A stretch of 17,088 nt of DNA from Pseudomonadota bacterium (GCA_023391335.1 JAEWBG010000109.1:1-17088), one strand, 5' to 3'; positions 7,852-16,343 are shown, counted from the first letter of the stretch. Translations and numbers: made by a program. The notes: generated by a model from the letters alone, not told the origin.

Positions 7852-10380
7852 CTACCACTGAAATTTCGCTTGGAAGTTGACCTCGCGTCCTTCGATCGGC
7901 CGCGCGAGCAATACGCCGCCGCTGCCGGCAGCAACACCGAAGATGCGGGAATTGCTTTCGGTGAGTCCAAGCTCGTTCGTCAGGTTCGTTCCGCGCAGTG
8001 CGAACTGCCAGTTGTCGCCGACGTGCGCCGTGATGCCCGCATCCCAGGTGTAATAAGAACCCAGTTGCTGCAACCCCGATTGGTCTTGCGTATGCGGACC
8101 GATATGCGAGTACGTCACGAATGCTTCAATATCGCCGAAGCCCAATGGCATGCGATAGCTCGGCGTCAGCATGTAACGCAGCTTGGGTTGACGCTGCAGT
8201 TGTTTCCCTTCGATTCGTGCACAGCCGTTACCAGTGACGACGTTGGTGTAGGGCACGCACGCGTTGTAGTCCGAGTACTCGCCGTCCAAGTAGTTGGCCA
8301 CGACTTGCAATCGGAAGTGCTCGCCCGGAGTGAGTGCGCCGATGAAATTCACGCCCTTCGACTTGGAGCCGTATTGAACGTTAGGACCGAATTGCGCACC
8401 GCTCGCATCCGTTTGCCGATACAACAATCCGCTGAACTTGCGGTAGTAGGCACTCAAGTCGGCATAGATCAGATCGTTCTGAAACTTGTATCCCGCTTCG
8501 TAGTTACGAATCACCTGCATCGGTGGCGTGTTGCCGGTGGTGCTGCCGCGAATGCCGTTGTCGAAATCGAGGAAGTGTCCGCCACGATTCACGCGCAAAT
8601 ACGCAGAGGAGTAATCGGTGAAGCTGTAGTTCGCACCGACTGTCCATGACGTAAACGTCTCGTCGTAATTCGTGTCGGCGATGGTGCCGTTACAAACCGG
8701 TACCGCGTTGTCGTATAAGGTGAGCGCATCGCCATCGAGATTGACATTGCTCAAATTGCAGACACGATTCGTCGCGTCTTGGTTCTCGGTGCGTACCGAC
8801 GCGTCGAACAGCCATTTGTCGATGCGCCAGGAATCGGACAAGTAGAGCGCCTTGTTGAAAGCGTGTCCGCGTTCGGTGATGTTGAAGCCACCGTAGTCGA
8901 GAAAGCCTTGGTTGTCAGTCAGCTGATACGTTTGGCCCGCATTCGTATAGCTCACCGTGATCGGCCGGGCATTCGGCTCATTCGTCATCAGCATCTGATT
9001 TCCCAATGCCCACTTGTCGTCCATCGTGTAGTAGGCGAGATACACGCCGACGGTCAGTGTGTTCCCGCTGAAGAGCTCTTTGCTCAAGCGGAAGTCGTTG
9101 TTGACGTTCTGCAGTTTCTTGTGGATGTACCACCAGCCTTGATGGATGACATCTTGATTTGGAGCGACCGCACCGCCGCCAACGAATGTGGCTGTGGCGG
9201 TGGCCCCAGCGGGCACTCCTAATCCACCCAGGTTCGTTGGGATCGTGTACAGCTCATCCGAGAGCAGCGCGGGATTGCTACCCGAGAACAATGCATTCGT
9301 ATCGACGTCACCGCCATTGGCTAAGAATTTATCGGCGATCGACCAGCCGTTATCGAAGTCGTGATCGAAATTGGCGCCCACAAAGAGCATCTGCGCACCG
9401 CGACCATCGGCCAGATCCGCATCGGTTCCTCCGCCGGGATAACCCGGCAGACGCACGCGCCGAATGGCGTTGCTGTAGTACGTTGAGGTGAGTGGATCGA
9501 AACCCGGATAGCCGCTGAAGTTGTCAGTGCCGCGCTGAATAATCGGAATCGGCGTGATGAACTGATTCTTGTCGTCGAGATAGCGAGCGTAGATAGTGAG
9601 CTGTCCGTTATCGGTTTCGTGCTTAAGGGTTGCGGTGAGCTGCCCACCTTTGTCGGCATCGAACTGCGGATCGCGCACGCCATCGGATTGACGATAGAAG
9701 CCACCGAAGCTGCCGTACCAACCCTCTCCCAGCTTGAATCCGGTGAAGCCATCCAGTCGCCACAGGCCTTCATTGCCATAGGTCAGTCCCAGCGTTCCGG
9801 TCGGTTCGTCGCTGCCCGTCTTCAAGAAGAAGTTCGCTGTGGCGCCCATCTGTCCGCCTGCAAAAACGACCGACGGGCCACCTTGCAGGATTTCGACGGA
9901 TCGCACTGTCTCATCAAGGCGGAAGATGCTGGTGGTTTCAAAGAACGAAAGCGTCGGCATGCCGTAGAGCGGCGATCCCATCAATAGCGTTGTGAAATAC
10001 GGCGCATCGCCGCCGCCCGGGAAACCTGCGATCTCGATATTTGCGCCAGTTTGTCCGCCGGTAGACTCCGGCCACACGCCCGGCGAGATCTTCAATAGGT
10101 CCGCCGTGCTCTTCGGGTTCGATTGGCGAATCTGCTCTTCGGTCGCAGTGACGATGTTGTAGCTGGCCTCGAGCTTCTTCACGCCGCCGAGCGCGCTGCC
10201 CGTGACGACGACAGTTTCCAGCGATGTTTCGGCTTGATTACTGCCTTCCGGAACCGGCGCCGTTTGTGCAAACAGCAGCGATGGAGCCAATGCGGCGACG
10301 AATCCAATCGACTGAGCGATGCGATCATGTCCATTCGCACGCACGAAAGAGCCGTGCGGCCTACGCGAATTGTTGAACAT
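7852..10380 (-). CDS. TonB-dependent outer-membrane receptor (carbohydrate-type context)
   Basis: This 842-residue outer-membrane transporter has a long signal peptide (cleavage near F-A-Q-T-A, about residue 38) and then a TonB box, E-T-V-V-V-T-G. The plug domain spans roughly 55-165 and includes V-E-I-L-Q-G-G-P-S-V-V-F-A-G-G-Q-M-G. A 22-strand barrel follows, ending R-E-V-N-F-Q-A-K-F-Q-W with the usual terminal aromatic residue. The ATG is preceded by AAGGGGG (10385-10391). The glycosidase gene follows within about 70 bases on the same strand, so the pair probably imports and then processes an oligosaccharide. No SusD-like partner, regulator or inner-membrane transporter is next to it. The 242 bases upstream should contain its promoter, but I found no convincing -35/-10 pair or operator. 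Family is secure; the ligand is inferred only from the neighbour. Confidence 0.9.
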   Translation of the reverse strand: MFNNSRRPHGSFVRANGHDRIAQSIGFVAALAPSLLFAQTAPVPEGSNQAETSLETVVVTGSALGGVKKLEASYNIVTATEEQIRQSNPKSTADLLKISPGVWPESTGGQTGANIEIAGFPGGGDAPYFTTLLMGSPLYGMPTLSFFETTSIFRLDETVRSVEILQGGPSVVFAGGQMGATANFFLKTGSDEPTGTLGLTYGNEGLWRLDGFTGFKLGEGWYGSFGGFYRQSDGVRDPQFDADKGGQLTATLKHETDNGQLTIYARYLDDKNQFITPIPIIQRGTDNFSGYPGFDPLTSTYYSNAIRRVRLPGYPGGGTDADLADGRGAQMLFVGANFDHDFDNGWSIADKFLANGGDVDTNALFSGSNPALLSDELYTIPTNLGGLGVPAGATATATFVGGGAVAPNQDVIHQGWWYIHKKLQNVNNDFRLSKELFSGNTLTVGVYLAYYTMDDKWALGNQMLMTNEPNARPITVSYTNAGQTYQLTDNQGFLDYGGFNITERGHAFNKALYLSDSWRIDKWLFDASVRTENQDATNRVCNLSNVNLDGDALTLYDNAVPVCNGTIADTNYDETFTSWTVGANYSFTDYSSAYLRVNRGGHFLDFDNGIRGSTTGNTPPMQVIRNYEAGYKFQNDLIYADLSAYYRKFSGLLYRQTDASGAQFGPNVQYGSKSKGVNFIGALTPGEHFRLQVVANYLDGEYSDYNACVPYTNVVTGNGCARIEGKQLQRQPKLRYMLTPSYRMPLGFGDIEAFVTYSHIGPHTQDQSGLQQLGSYYTWDAGITAHVGDNWQFALRGTNLTNELGLTESNSRIFGVAAGSGGVLLARPIEGREVNFQAKFQW

Positions 10381-10622
10381 GGTTCCCCCTTGTTGTTAGC
10401 TGAAGACACTTGGCAGCGCATGCTGCAGAGGGCCATCCAGATAACATCAAGGAGCTCGCTTGGAAATAAGTTGAGGACGCAGCGCGCAATGAATCGCGTC
10501 TGTATCCAGCTCGGCGCGCGAAAACCGAGAATATTTTTCACAAACTGTTGCGTTGAGACGTCAATTGCGACGCCGCTGTGTATGCATCGATTGCGAAAGG
10601 TGCGATCTACATGGATACGAAT
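10381..10622. other. Upstream region of the receptor gene
   Basis: This gap between the tandem-YjbR gene and the receptor holds the receptor's ribosome site (10385-10391) and an A/T-rich patch around 10530-10545. No confident promoter, operator palindrome or RNA element was recognised. Confidence 0.4.
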
Positions 10623-11462
10623 TCACTTCGTGCGCCTCGACGCGCGAGATCTTGCGGCGGTTGATTCGGGTGGACTGTCCGCTTGGTCGAGCTGCTTCAG
10701 CATGCGCGCAAGCGCGAAGTGCCGATAGCTAAAAACAGCAAGAGAGCGGATTTCTTTCCAGTTCGCGCGTTTGGTGACATCGACGGCGATCCAGCCGTTG
10801 TGCCCCAGATAAGCAGGAATGCTGAATTCTTTGTCTCGAATCAGGAGCGCTTGTTGATCCACGCCCACCCAGAATGCGAGTTGAAGTTTGCGGTCGCCTC
10901 GATAGCAGTAGGCCTGAGCAAATACCTTCTTGCCGACGCGCCACACCGGATGGCCGAATTGACTCGCTTCGCTGGTCTCAGGCATTGAAAGGCAAATCGC
11001 CCGTAGTTCCTTGAGCACCTCCTGCGCGCGAACGGATTGCAGTGGGTCAATCTCGTCCGGATCGAGCGTTTTGGTGGGAGGCACGATTTCGATCGTCTCG
11101 CCGAGCGTTTTTGACAAGTTAGGAGGCGCCACTTTCTCGTAGGCATTGCGAACGAGAGTGGCAACGGTTTTCCATGAGATGCCCTTATCGAGATTCACCC
11201 CTAACCAACCCCGCGGCCCGACGTACGGAGGCACGAAGAAATGCTGCGGGTCTTGGCGAACGTAATGACTCTGTGCCCCTTGCGGCGCATTGAGCCAGAG
11301 AGAAATGCGCCCATCACCATGATGATTGATCATGTAAGTCGCGAAAGTCTTGCCTCTCACGCGAAAATCGGGTGCCCCATGCGAAACCACTTCTTCGCTT
11401 TCTGGAAACCACAGGCACACTTCGCGCACCGCTTGTGAAATATCTTTCGCTTTCTTCGCCAC
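10623..11462 (-). CDS. Tandem MmcQ/YjbR-like protein
   Basis: This 279-residue soluble protein consists of two copies of the MmcQ/YjbR (CyaY-like fold) domain. The first copy (about 8-115) has V-R-E-V-C-L-W-F-P-E-S-E-E and later P-P-Y-V-G-P-R-G-W-L-G-V-N-L. The second (about 150-258) has L-R-A-I-C-L-S-M-P-E-T-S-E and I-P-A-Y-L-G-H-N-G-W-I-A-V-D-V. The linker is Pro/Asp/Glu-rich and the tail is basic. Members are often labelled DNA-binding, but a biochemical role is not established. Usual members are single-domain proteins of about 110-120 residues, so this one is an internal duplication. The start is a GTG with GGAG (11470-11473) seven bases upstream. It is divergent from the SMR gene and upstream of the receptor, with a gap that argues against an operon. 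Confidence 0.85.
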   Translation of the reverse strand: MAKKAKDISQAVREVCLWFPESEEVVSHGAPDFRVRGKTFATYMINHHGDGRISLWLNAPQGAQSHYVRQDPQHFFVPPYVGPRGWLGVNLDKGISWKTVATLVRNAYEKVAPPNLSKTLGETIEIVPPTKTLDPDEIDPLQSVRAQEVLKELRAICLSMPETSEASQFGHPVWRVGKKVFAQAYCYRGDRKLQLAFWVGVDQQALLIRDKEFSIPAYLGHNGWIAVDVTKRANWKEIRSLAVFSYRHFALARMLKQLDQADSPPESTAARSRASRRTK

Positions 11463-11510
11463 GCGGGTTCTCCGTTCGAACTTTCGCTATGGTAGCGGCT
11501 GCGCAGAACT

Positions 11511-11515
11511 GAGGA
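11511..11515 (+). promoter_or_regulatory. Ribosome binding site deciding the SMR start
   Basis: GAGGA lies six bases before the ATG at 11522 but directly touches the in-frame ATG at 11516, which is too close for initiation. The second ATG is therefore the start, and it also restores the family's usual M-S-W opening. Confidence 0.75.
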
Positions 11516-11521
11516 ATGCGA

Positions 11522-11839
11522 ATGTCGTGGCTCTACCTCGTGTTGGCGGGCTGTTTCGAAATCGGTTGGCCGGTGGGATTGAAGCTGGCCCAACAAGCTC
11601 ACACACGCGTCGTGGGAATCGCAATGGCTGCGGTTTTCATGATCGTCAGCGGTGTGTTGCTATGGTTGGCGCAAAGGACGATTCCGATGGGCACAGCCTA
11701 TGCGGTGTGGACCGGAATCGGTGCGGCAGGCGCCTTCTTTGTGGGGGTCACTTTCTACGGCGATGCCGCGACGCTGGGGCGCTATGCAGGAGTCGCGCTC
11801 ATCGTGGCGGGGGTCGCAACCCTGAAGCTTGCGCACTAG
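11522..11839 (+). CDS. gdx: SMR transporter of the Gdx/SugE type (probable guanidinium exporter)
   Basis: This 105-residue inner-membrane protein has four hydrophobic helices and belongs to the small multidrug resistance family; such proteins work as antiparallel dimers exchanging protons for guanidinium or small cations. G10, E13 (the proton/substrate-binding Glu), W16, S43, Y60 and W63 correspond to the guanidinium-site residues described for Gdx-Clo. T-A-Y-A-V-W-T-G-I-G (58-67) is the Gdx/SugE form rather than the EmrE form. The residue after W16 is Pro, where classical SugE proteins have Ala. No guanidine riboswitch fits in the 59-base gap to the divergent neighbour. The downstream gene converges after 34 bases. 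Family is certain, the guanidinium specificity is inferred from residues. Confidence 0.9.
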   Translation: MSWLYLVLAGCFEIGWPVGLKLAQQAHTRVVGIAMAAVFMIVSGVLLWLAQRTIPMGTAYAVWTGIGAAGAFFVGVTFYGDAATLGRYAGVALIVAGVATLKLAH

Positions 11840-11873
11840 CCATCCCGAGCTGCTCAAAAATGGGTGCTCGCGC

Positions 11874-12272
11874 TTACGTTTCGCTCTTGGGCGGGGACCA
11901 AGCGATCTCGACTTCTTTGACACCGAAACGCCGGGCCGCCTTGACGTCGGTGCCCATGTAGATATCGATGAGCTTCTCGTGACGCGGGCCGGTTTTATCC
12001 ACGACGGTCCATTCGCCCTTCATGCCTTCGATCTTCACCTTGGTACCGCACTTCAGACCGGCGCGAAATAGATCGCGCGAGACGGCGATCGTGCGTGGTT
12101 GCAGTTCCTCATCGGTGCACGCCGGTTCGAAGGGCCGCGAATCAGTTTGGGCGGGTGTTGAGTTGTAGGCGGTGGCACGAACCAGCATGCGCTTGTCGTC
12201 GGCGTGACAAGCTGCCGCCACTACGATTGTGCCCACCGCGATCAACAGCGTTCGTTGCTTGCGCGAGAACAT
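11874..12272 (-). CDS. Small exported 3D-domain protein
   Basis: This 132-residue protein has an N-terminal signal sequence (to about residue 24). Cleavage could be at C-H-A-D, or it could be a lipoprotein through A-A-A-C, which is a poor lipobox. The mature part is a 3D (double-psi beta-barrel) domain of the kind found in MltA and resuscitation-factor-like cell-wall enzymes. It shows T-A-Y-N-S-T-P-A-Q-T-D (34-44), T-I-A-V-S-R-D-L (61-68), G-T-K-V-K-I-E-G (76-83) and V-D-K-T-G (91-95) with L-I-D-I-Y-M-G (101-107). D44, D92 and D103 are the likely three Asp. A peptidoglycan-related role is plausible. The start at 12272 is preceded by GAGGGA; an in-frame ATG at 12314 lacks a ribosome site and would put charged residues before the signal. 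It lies 70 bases after the propeller-thioredoxin gene, possibly the operon's last gene. Confidence 0.85.
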   Translation of the reverse strand: MFSRKQRTLLIAVGTIVVAAACHADDKRMLVRATAYNSTPAQTDSRPFEPACTDEELQPRTIAVSRDLFRAGLKCGTKVKIEGMKGEWTVVDKTGPRHEKLIDIYMGTDVKAARRFGVKEVEIAWSPPKSET

Positions 12273-12275
12273 GCT

Positions 12276-12281
12276 TCCCTC
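12276..12281 (-). promoter_or_regulatory. Ribosome binding site deciding the 3D-protein start
   Basis: GAGGGA on the minus strand is followed by AGC and the ATG at 12272. The position favours this start, which puts a basic residue pair and a hydrophobic core directly at the N terminus. Confidence 0.65.
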
Positions 12282-12342
12282 GTGCTGCTCAACTACTACG
12301 AGTTGAAACAGCACCAGGTAGCAGCGGGTTCCGTTCCAAAAT

Positions 12343-13947
12343 TTACCGTGTAAGTTGCTCCGGCTTCAGCACGCCAGTGAACGTCGTACGCGCGCCGGAT
12401 GCGTCATATAAATATGCACGCGGTTTTTCTCCCATCCAGTTCGGGTCGATGGCGTAGCGCAACGCTTCAGCCGGGGCCGCATTGCTAAATGCATATACGT
12501 CGGAGCGCACCCCAAGTTGAGCCAGTCGCGCCTTGATCGCGGTGGCTTGATCTGTCGAGTCGGTTGCGACCGTGATGACTCGCATGCTCGGATCGCGCTC
12601 TTGCGCCTTGGCAATAATCGCAAGCGACTTCATGCAATAAGGGCAATCGAGATCCCAAAGGATCAACCAAAATGCATTGCCGCTCTGTGCTTGCGTAATG
12701 CGACTGAGCGTAGAGAGATCAAAGGAATGAACCTCGACTTGCTCCGGGGACGAGACATCTCCGGCAGCGATTGTCTGCGTGATCGCACTTGGTTCATCGT
12801 CCACCGCGAATGAAGTCATTCCATCAGCACGGCGCCACACTGTCCGGATTGCATTCGAGCCGCCGATGAGGCGCGGCTGATCTGATTCATTGCGTGTCGT
12901 CGCGGCTCCTGAATCCTTGAACGATTGCCCGCCGTCGAAGGAGAGACGCGTCTCAAGTCGGCTCTGCGTACCATCGAAGCGCTTCCACGCGATCGCGATT
13001 TGTCTTCCGGACACCGCAACATCCGGATGCATCGCGCCTCTTGGCAGCTCGATCACTTGGGTCGGCGGCGCGCCTGGATGGAGTTGTCCGTAGAACGCGC
13101 GACTGTCTCCGTTCACTTGAGAGAACCACACGGCGTGCTTCACCCCTCGATCATCGATCGCGAGGCTTGGTCCATGGTGCGGGCACGCATCGATACTCCA
13201 ATGGTCGAACGTGGCGCGATGAACGACCGGTTTACGATTTGGCTCGAGCGCGGCGAACGCGTGATCGCGTTCATTGTGTTCGAACACGTGCCGCCAAAAC
13301 GCCACTACGCGACCGCGTTCATCTTTCGCCAAGGCAATGCGGCAGCACTCGCACGTGTGATCGGCAAGCTTGAAGTCGCCTCTCCAATGCGCCCCCTGGT
13401 CTTCGGAGTACGCGTAGTAGATCGCGGCACCGGCGTATTCGCGACCGGCCTTTTCGGCAGCGGCTTGATCGCGTTTGTCGATCCAAGCAAGCCACACACG
13501 CCCGCTCCCATCGACGACGAGCGAATCGAAGCGATGCGTGATCAATTGACGATCGCGATGCACGATGCTTGGAGTCGACCATGTTCGGCCGTGGTCCAGC
13601 GAGTGGGAGAAATGAATATCGCCGGTGTAGCGATCTGAAGTGGGCGAGGTCCAAGAGACGTACATTTCGCCTTTGGGACCGAACGCGAGCTTCGGATGAT
13701 TCTCGCCGTCGGCCGAAACCGGCTCAGGCTTTTGCGTTACGCGAATCTTGGGAGCGGACGAATCATCGAGTGCCGCAATAGCGATCGTGCTGCCATTGTC
13801 GGCGGGCTCTGTGCTCACAACCCAGACGCGACCTTCCCCGTCGACCGCAACGCCTGATCCCAATTGAGTTGCAGCATGCGTTGCTGCAAACGAAGCAGTG
13901 GTTAATAGGACCAGGATCAGAAATAACAGCGATTCGAGCCGCTTCAT
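12343..13947 (-). CDS. Exported BNR beta-propeller protein fused to a thioredoxin-like domain
   Basis: This 534-residue protein begins with a strong signal peptide (to about residue 22). Residues about 30-385 form a sialidase-like beta-propeller with Asp-box motifs S-L-D-H-G-R-T-W (116-123), S-E-D-Q-G-A-H-W (181-188) and S-F-D-G-G-Q-S-F (336-343). Unusually for this fold it contains C199-E-C201-C202 and D-A-C255-P-H257-H258-G-P. No catalytic set of a true sialidase is apparent. Residues about 405-530 are a thioredoxin-like domain of the TlpA/ResA kind, with C435-P-Y-C438 and a probable cis-Pro at P509. It should act in the periplasm, possibly in thiol or metal handling. Its ATG overlaps the stop of the upstream receptor gene (ATGA), with GGAG (13955-13958) seven bases before it, so the two are translationally coupled. 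The 21 bases of open frame upstream are not part of the protein. The function is not established. Confidence 0.82.
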   Translation of the reverse strand: MKRLESLLFLILVLLTTASFAATHAATQLGSGVAVDGEGRVWVVSTEPADNGSTIAIAALDDSSAPKIRVTQKPEPVSADGENHPKLAFGPKGEMYVSWTSPTSDRYTGDIHFSHSLDHGRTWSTPSIVHRDRQLITHRFDSLVVDGSGRVWLAWIDKRDQAAAEKAGREYAGAAIYYAYSEDQGAHWRGDFKLADHTCECCRIALAKDERGRVVAFWRHVFEHNERDHAFAALEPNRKPVVHRATFDHWSIDACPHHGPSLAIDDRGVKHAVWFSQVNGDSRAFYGQLHPGAPPTQVIELPRGAMHPDVAVSGRQIAIAWKRFDGTQSRLETRLSFDGGQSFKDSGAATTRNESDQPRLIGGSNAIRTVWRRADGMTSFAVDDEPSAITQTIAAGDVSSPEQVEVHSFDLSTLSRITQAQSGNAFWLILWDLDCPYCMKSLAIIAKAQERDPSMRVITVATDSTDQATAIKARLAQLGVRSDVYAFSNAAPAEALRYAIDPNWMGEKPRAYLYDASGARTTFTGVLKPEQLTR

Positions 13948-16244
13948 CGTCGTTCTCCAAAACTCCAACGTGCTTCTAGCAACCCTGTGCGCCCTGGATA
14001 CGGGTGCGCCTGATATGCGTGTTGATTGGTGAGATTGTCGACGCCGATCGCCAGCTCCAATGCGTTCGGGAACGTGTACGCGACGCGTGCATCGATGAAC
14101 GTGAATCTGGAAACGCCTCCATACGTATCCGGATGAATGTCGTCGTTCTCGAGGCGGTTATACATTCGACCTGAGTAGCGCACGCCGAAGCTTGCAATCC
14201 ATTCGGCATCCGGACGCCACTGCGCTTGCAGGTGCCCGCGCCAATGTGGAATTCGCGGCCACTCGTTGCCGACGGAAATCGGGTAGTTGTCGTTCTCGAG
14301 GATCTTCGATCGCGCGTACGCAATACTGCCGTTGAGACTCAACGTGTCGAACCAAAACCGATCCAAGGTGAATGCGGTCTCGATGCCGCGCGTGCGCACG
14401 CGTCCAACGTTTTGCACGTTGGTGACGCTCGGAGTCACCGTAATGTTGGTCTGTGCGTAGATGCTGTCGCGTACGTCATCTTGAAATAGCGAAACGCGTG
14501 CTCGGCCGACGCTCCACATGCGATCGGCGGTGAGATCCACAGAATCCGAAACCTCCGGTTGGAGATGCGGATCATTGACCGTGATCGATGTTGCCGTTGT
14601 CGTTCCTTGGAACAGCTCGGCCACGGTTGGAAAACGAATCCCGCGCCCGAAGCTCAGCCGCACAGTTGTCCGTTCATTCGCAAGATACGCGATCGACAGT
14701 TTCGGTGACGTGCCGTTTTTATGGCGATCTGCGTAGGTGATGTCGGCGGTGCCGGCAGATTGACCGCCGTTGAACGCAGCCCATCGCTCAAGGCGAACAC
14801 CCGACGTCACTGACCATCTATCCGACAGCTGCCATTGATCTTGAACATAGAGCGCCTGCAGCCGCGTATCCCCGTAGACGTTTTGCGAAAGCGAGCCACT
14901 AGGAACTCGCCAATCAGACAAGTCGAAGACTGGATTGCGTAACTGATAGGTGTTCTGGTGATACCCAAACGCAAGCGTGTGATCGCCATGTGTCCAGTCA
15001 TTTTCATTGGGCGCATAGCTGAGTTGGGTCTCGAATGTTTGCCAGCCGGTCCCGTCTCGCTTCGTGTTCGTGCCTGGACCTCCATACATCGCAAGCGGAT
15101 CCGGCGAGTTCGCCTGCAGCGAATCATCTTCGCGAATGCGATATTCGGAATAGACGAGTGACCCATTCCAACCTTGCGCTCGAGTGGTTTGCAGCGTCGT
15201 GCCCCATTGCATATGCGTCTCTTCGCGCGTGTTCGGGGCAAGTGCTGTATCAGGAATCTTGAAGATCATGCCGTCCTGTTGGACAACTCCGCTCCACACC
15301 GCCTGACCGTTCAAATCGCGAACGAAGGTGCGATCTTCGCTTTCCGAATCGTTATGCCAGCGGGCGATGAAGGCATCGATGGCCAAGTCATCGCTGATTT
15401 CGTAGCCGCCGCGCAGCTTGAGCTGATTCTGAATCGCGTGATCGATCGCTCCTGCGCTGGCACCGAACACGGCACGTTTACGGCCCTGCGGATCGATGTC
15501 GAAGCGGATGCCTGAGACTTGAGTCGGCGTTCCTGTTGCGCTCGGAAATCGTCCTTGCGCATCAGCTGAGATCGCGAAGTACTGCATCGGATGGCCGGTG
15601 GAGTCTTCGCGATTCGCCGCGAGCGAAAACCAGCCCTTCTCGCCCACGCGATTGCCGATGAAAGCGGACGCTTGATAACCAGAGTAGTCGTGCGCATAGC
15701 CATACTCGTCGAATCGCTCCGCGAAGCTTGTCGTGCGCACGCTCGACTGGAATGCATCGGGGCGGCGAGTCTTGATCACGACCGTCGTGCCAATCGAATT
15801 GCCGGGGTAGATGGCCGAGTACGGTCCATACAAGACATCGACGCGCTCGATTTCATCCGGCGCGACCATGTTCCAACGCGGAGCATCGAAGCGACCGAGG
15901 AAGTTCGAAAGTAGATAGCCATCCACGAAGACGAGGCCCCGTGGCGCCTGCAGCGTCGAGAAACTGCGGCCGCCGATCAACGCGTTGCGATCACCGATGT
16001 AGCGTTTGCGAATCGTCAGATTCGGCACGTAACGCAATGCGTCTTCCGGATTGACGAGGTTCTCCGCACGCAGGTCCTCAGCCGACTTGGTTGCGATCGG
16101 ATTCGGCTGTGTGCGAATCGATGCCTCTTGTGTGGCGGTGACGGTCACCGACTCCAAATAACTGTCCGTCACCACGCCTTGAGCGTAGCTTCGCGCCGCG
16201 CAGCACATCGTCAGTGCGCAGGCGCAAAGATGCTTCCTGTTCAT
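13944..16244 (-). CDS. TonB-dependent outer-membrane receptor, metal-type context
   Basis: This 766-residue outer-membrane transporter has a signal peptide ending near Y-A-Q-G (about 22) and a TonB box E-S-V-T-V-T-A-T. The plug domain (about 45-165) has G-G-R-S-F-S-T-L-Q-A-P-R-G and I-E-R-V-D-V-L-Y-G-P-Y-S-A-I-Y-P-G-N-S-I-G. The barrel ends with E-A-R-W-S-F followed by an extra G-E-R-R. That short tail past the normal C-terminal Phe comes with the ATGA overlap with the next gene. The ATG follows GGAG (16251-16254) by six bases. The gene sits between a His-rich DUF2946 protein and the propeller-thioredoxin protein, so I favour a metal (perhaps copper) or metal-chelate ligand, but no OprC-like Cys/Met-rich ligand motif was recognised. 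A siderophore or other ligand cannot be excluded. Confidence 0.88.
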   Translation of the reverse strand: MNRKHLCACALTMCCAARSYAQGVVTDSYLESVTVTATQEASIRTQPNPIATKSAEDLRAENLVNPEDALRYVPNLTIRKRYIGDRNALIGGRSFSTLQAPRGLVFVDGYLLSNFLGRFDAPRWNMVAPDEIERVDVLYGPYSAIYPGNSIGTTVVIKTRRPDAFQSSVRTTSFAERFDEYGYAHDYSGYQASAFIGNRVGEKGWFSLAANREDSTGHPMQYFAISADAQGRFPSATGTPTQVSGIRFDIDPQGRKRAVFGASAGAIDHAIQNQLKLRGGYEISDDLAIDAFIARWHNDSESEDRTFVRDLNGQAVWSGVVQQDGMIFKIPDTALAPNTREETHMQWGTTLQTTRAQGWNGSLVYSEYRIREDDSLQANSPDPLAMYGGPGTNTKRDGTGWQTFETQLSYAPNENDWTHGDHTLAFGYHQNTYQLRNPVFDLSDWRVPSGSLSQNVYGDTRLQALYVQDQWQLSDRWSVTSGVRLERWAAFNGGQSAGTADITYADRHKNGTSPKLSIAYLANERTTVRLSFGRGIRFPTVAELFQGTTTATSITVNDPHLQPEVSDSVDLTADRMWSVGRARVSLFQDDVRDSIYAQTNITVTPSVTNVQNVGRVRTRGIETAFTLDRFWFDTLSLNGSIAYARSKILENDNYPISVGNEWPRIPHWRGHLQAQWRPDAEWIASFGVRYSGRMYNRLENDDIHPDTYGGVSRFTFIDARVAYTFPNALELAIGVDNLTNQHAYQAHPYPGRTGLLEARWSFGERR
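13955..13958 (-). promoter_or_regulatory. Ribosome binding site within the receptor 3' end
   Basis: GGAG on the minus strand lies inside the last codons of the receptor gene, seven bases before the ATG of the propeller-thioredoxin gene, whose ATG shares the ATGA with the receptor's TGA. The arrangement is typical of translational coupling. Confidence 0.75.
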
Positions 16245-16269
16245 GTTGATCTCCGAGAAGCGGTGGACT

Positions 16270-16290
16270 CGCGCGCGTTTGAAGCGCGCG
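16270..16290. other. Stem-loop between DUF2946 and receptor genes
   Basis: CGCGCGC and GCGCGCG pair over seven bases around the loop GTTTGAA. It lies in the 99-base gap between the two minus-strand genes, about 26 bases before the receptor start. There is no U-run, so it is not a standard terminator; it could protect or process the message and set the relative level of the two products. Confidence 0.45.
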
Positions 16291-16343
16291 AATGCGCCGC
16301 CACGCTAGTGCGTGACCGATTGATTAATTGCGATGAAGTGCGA

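Noticed and set aside
7735..8649. 304-codon plus-strand frame over the receptor gene
   Set aside because: It is antisense to the receptor barrel and the glycosidase start, has no recognisable domain or ribosome site, and its codon pattern mirrors the receptor.
10123..10728. 201-codon plus-strand frame across the receptor start and its upstream gap
   Set aside because: It crosses two real genes' ends and the receptor ribosome site, and the peptide has no recognisable features.
11840..11873. Terminator between the SMR and 3D-protein genes
   Set aside because: CGAGC and GCTCG could pair, but the loop is about 15 bases and there is no clear U-run on either strand.
12925..13638. 237-codon plus-strand frame over the propeller-thioredoxin gene
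   Set aside because: It is the complement of a gene with clear Asp-box motifs and has no motif of its own.
12343..13947. True exo-sialidase assignment for the propeller protein
   Set aside because: Asp boxes occur in many propellers; I saw no convincing Arg triad or other sialidase active-site set, and the Cys/His motifs and thioredoxin fusion point elsewhere.
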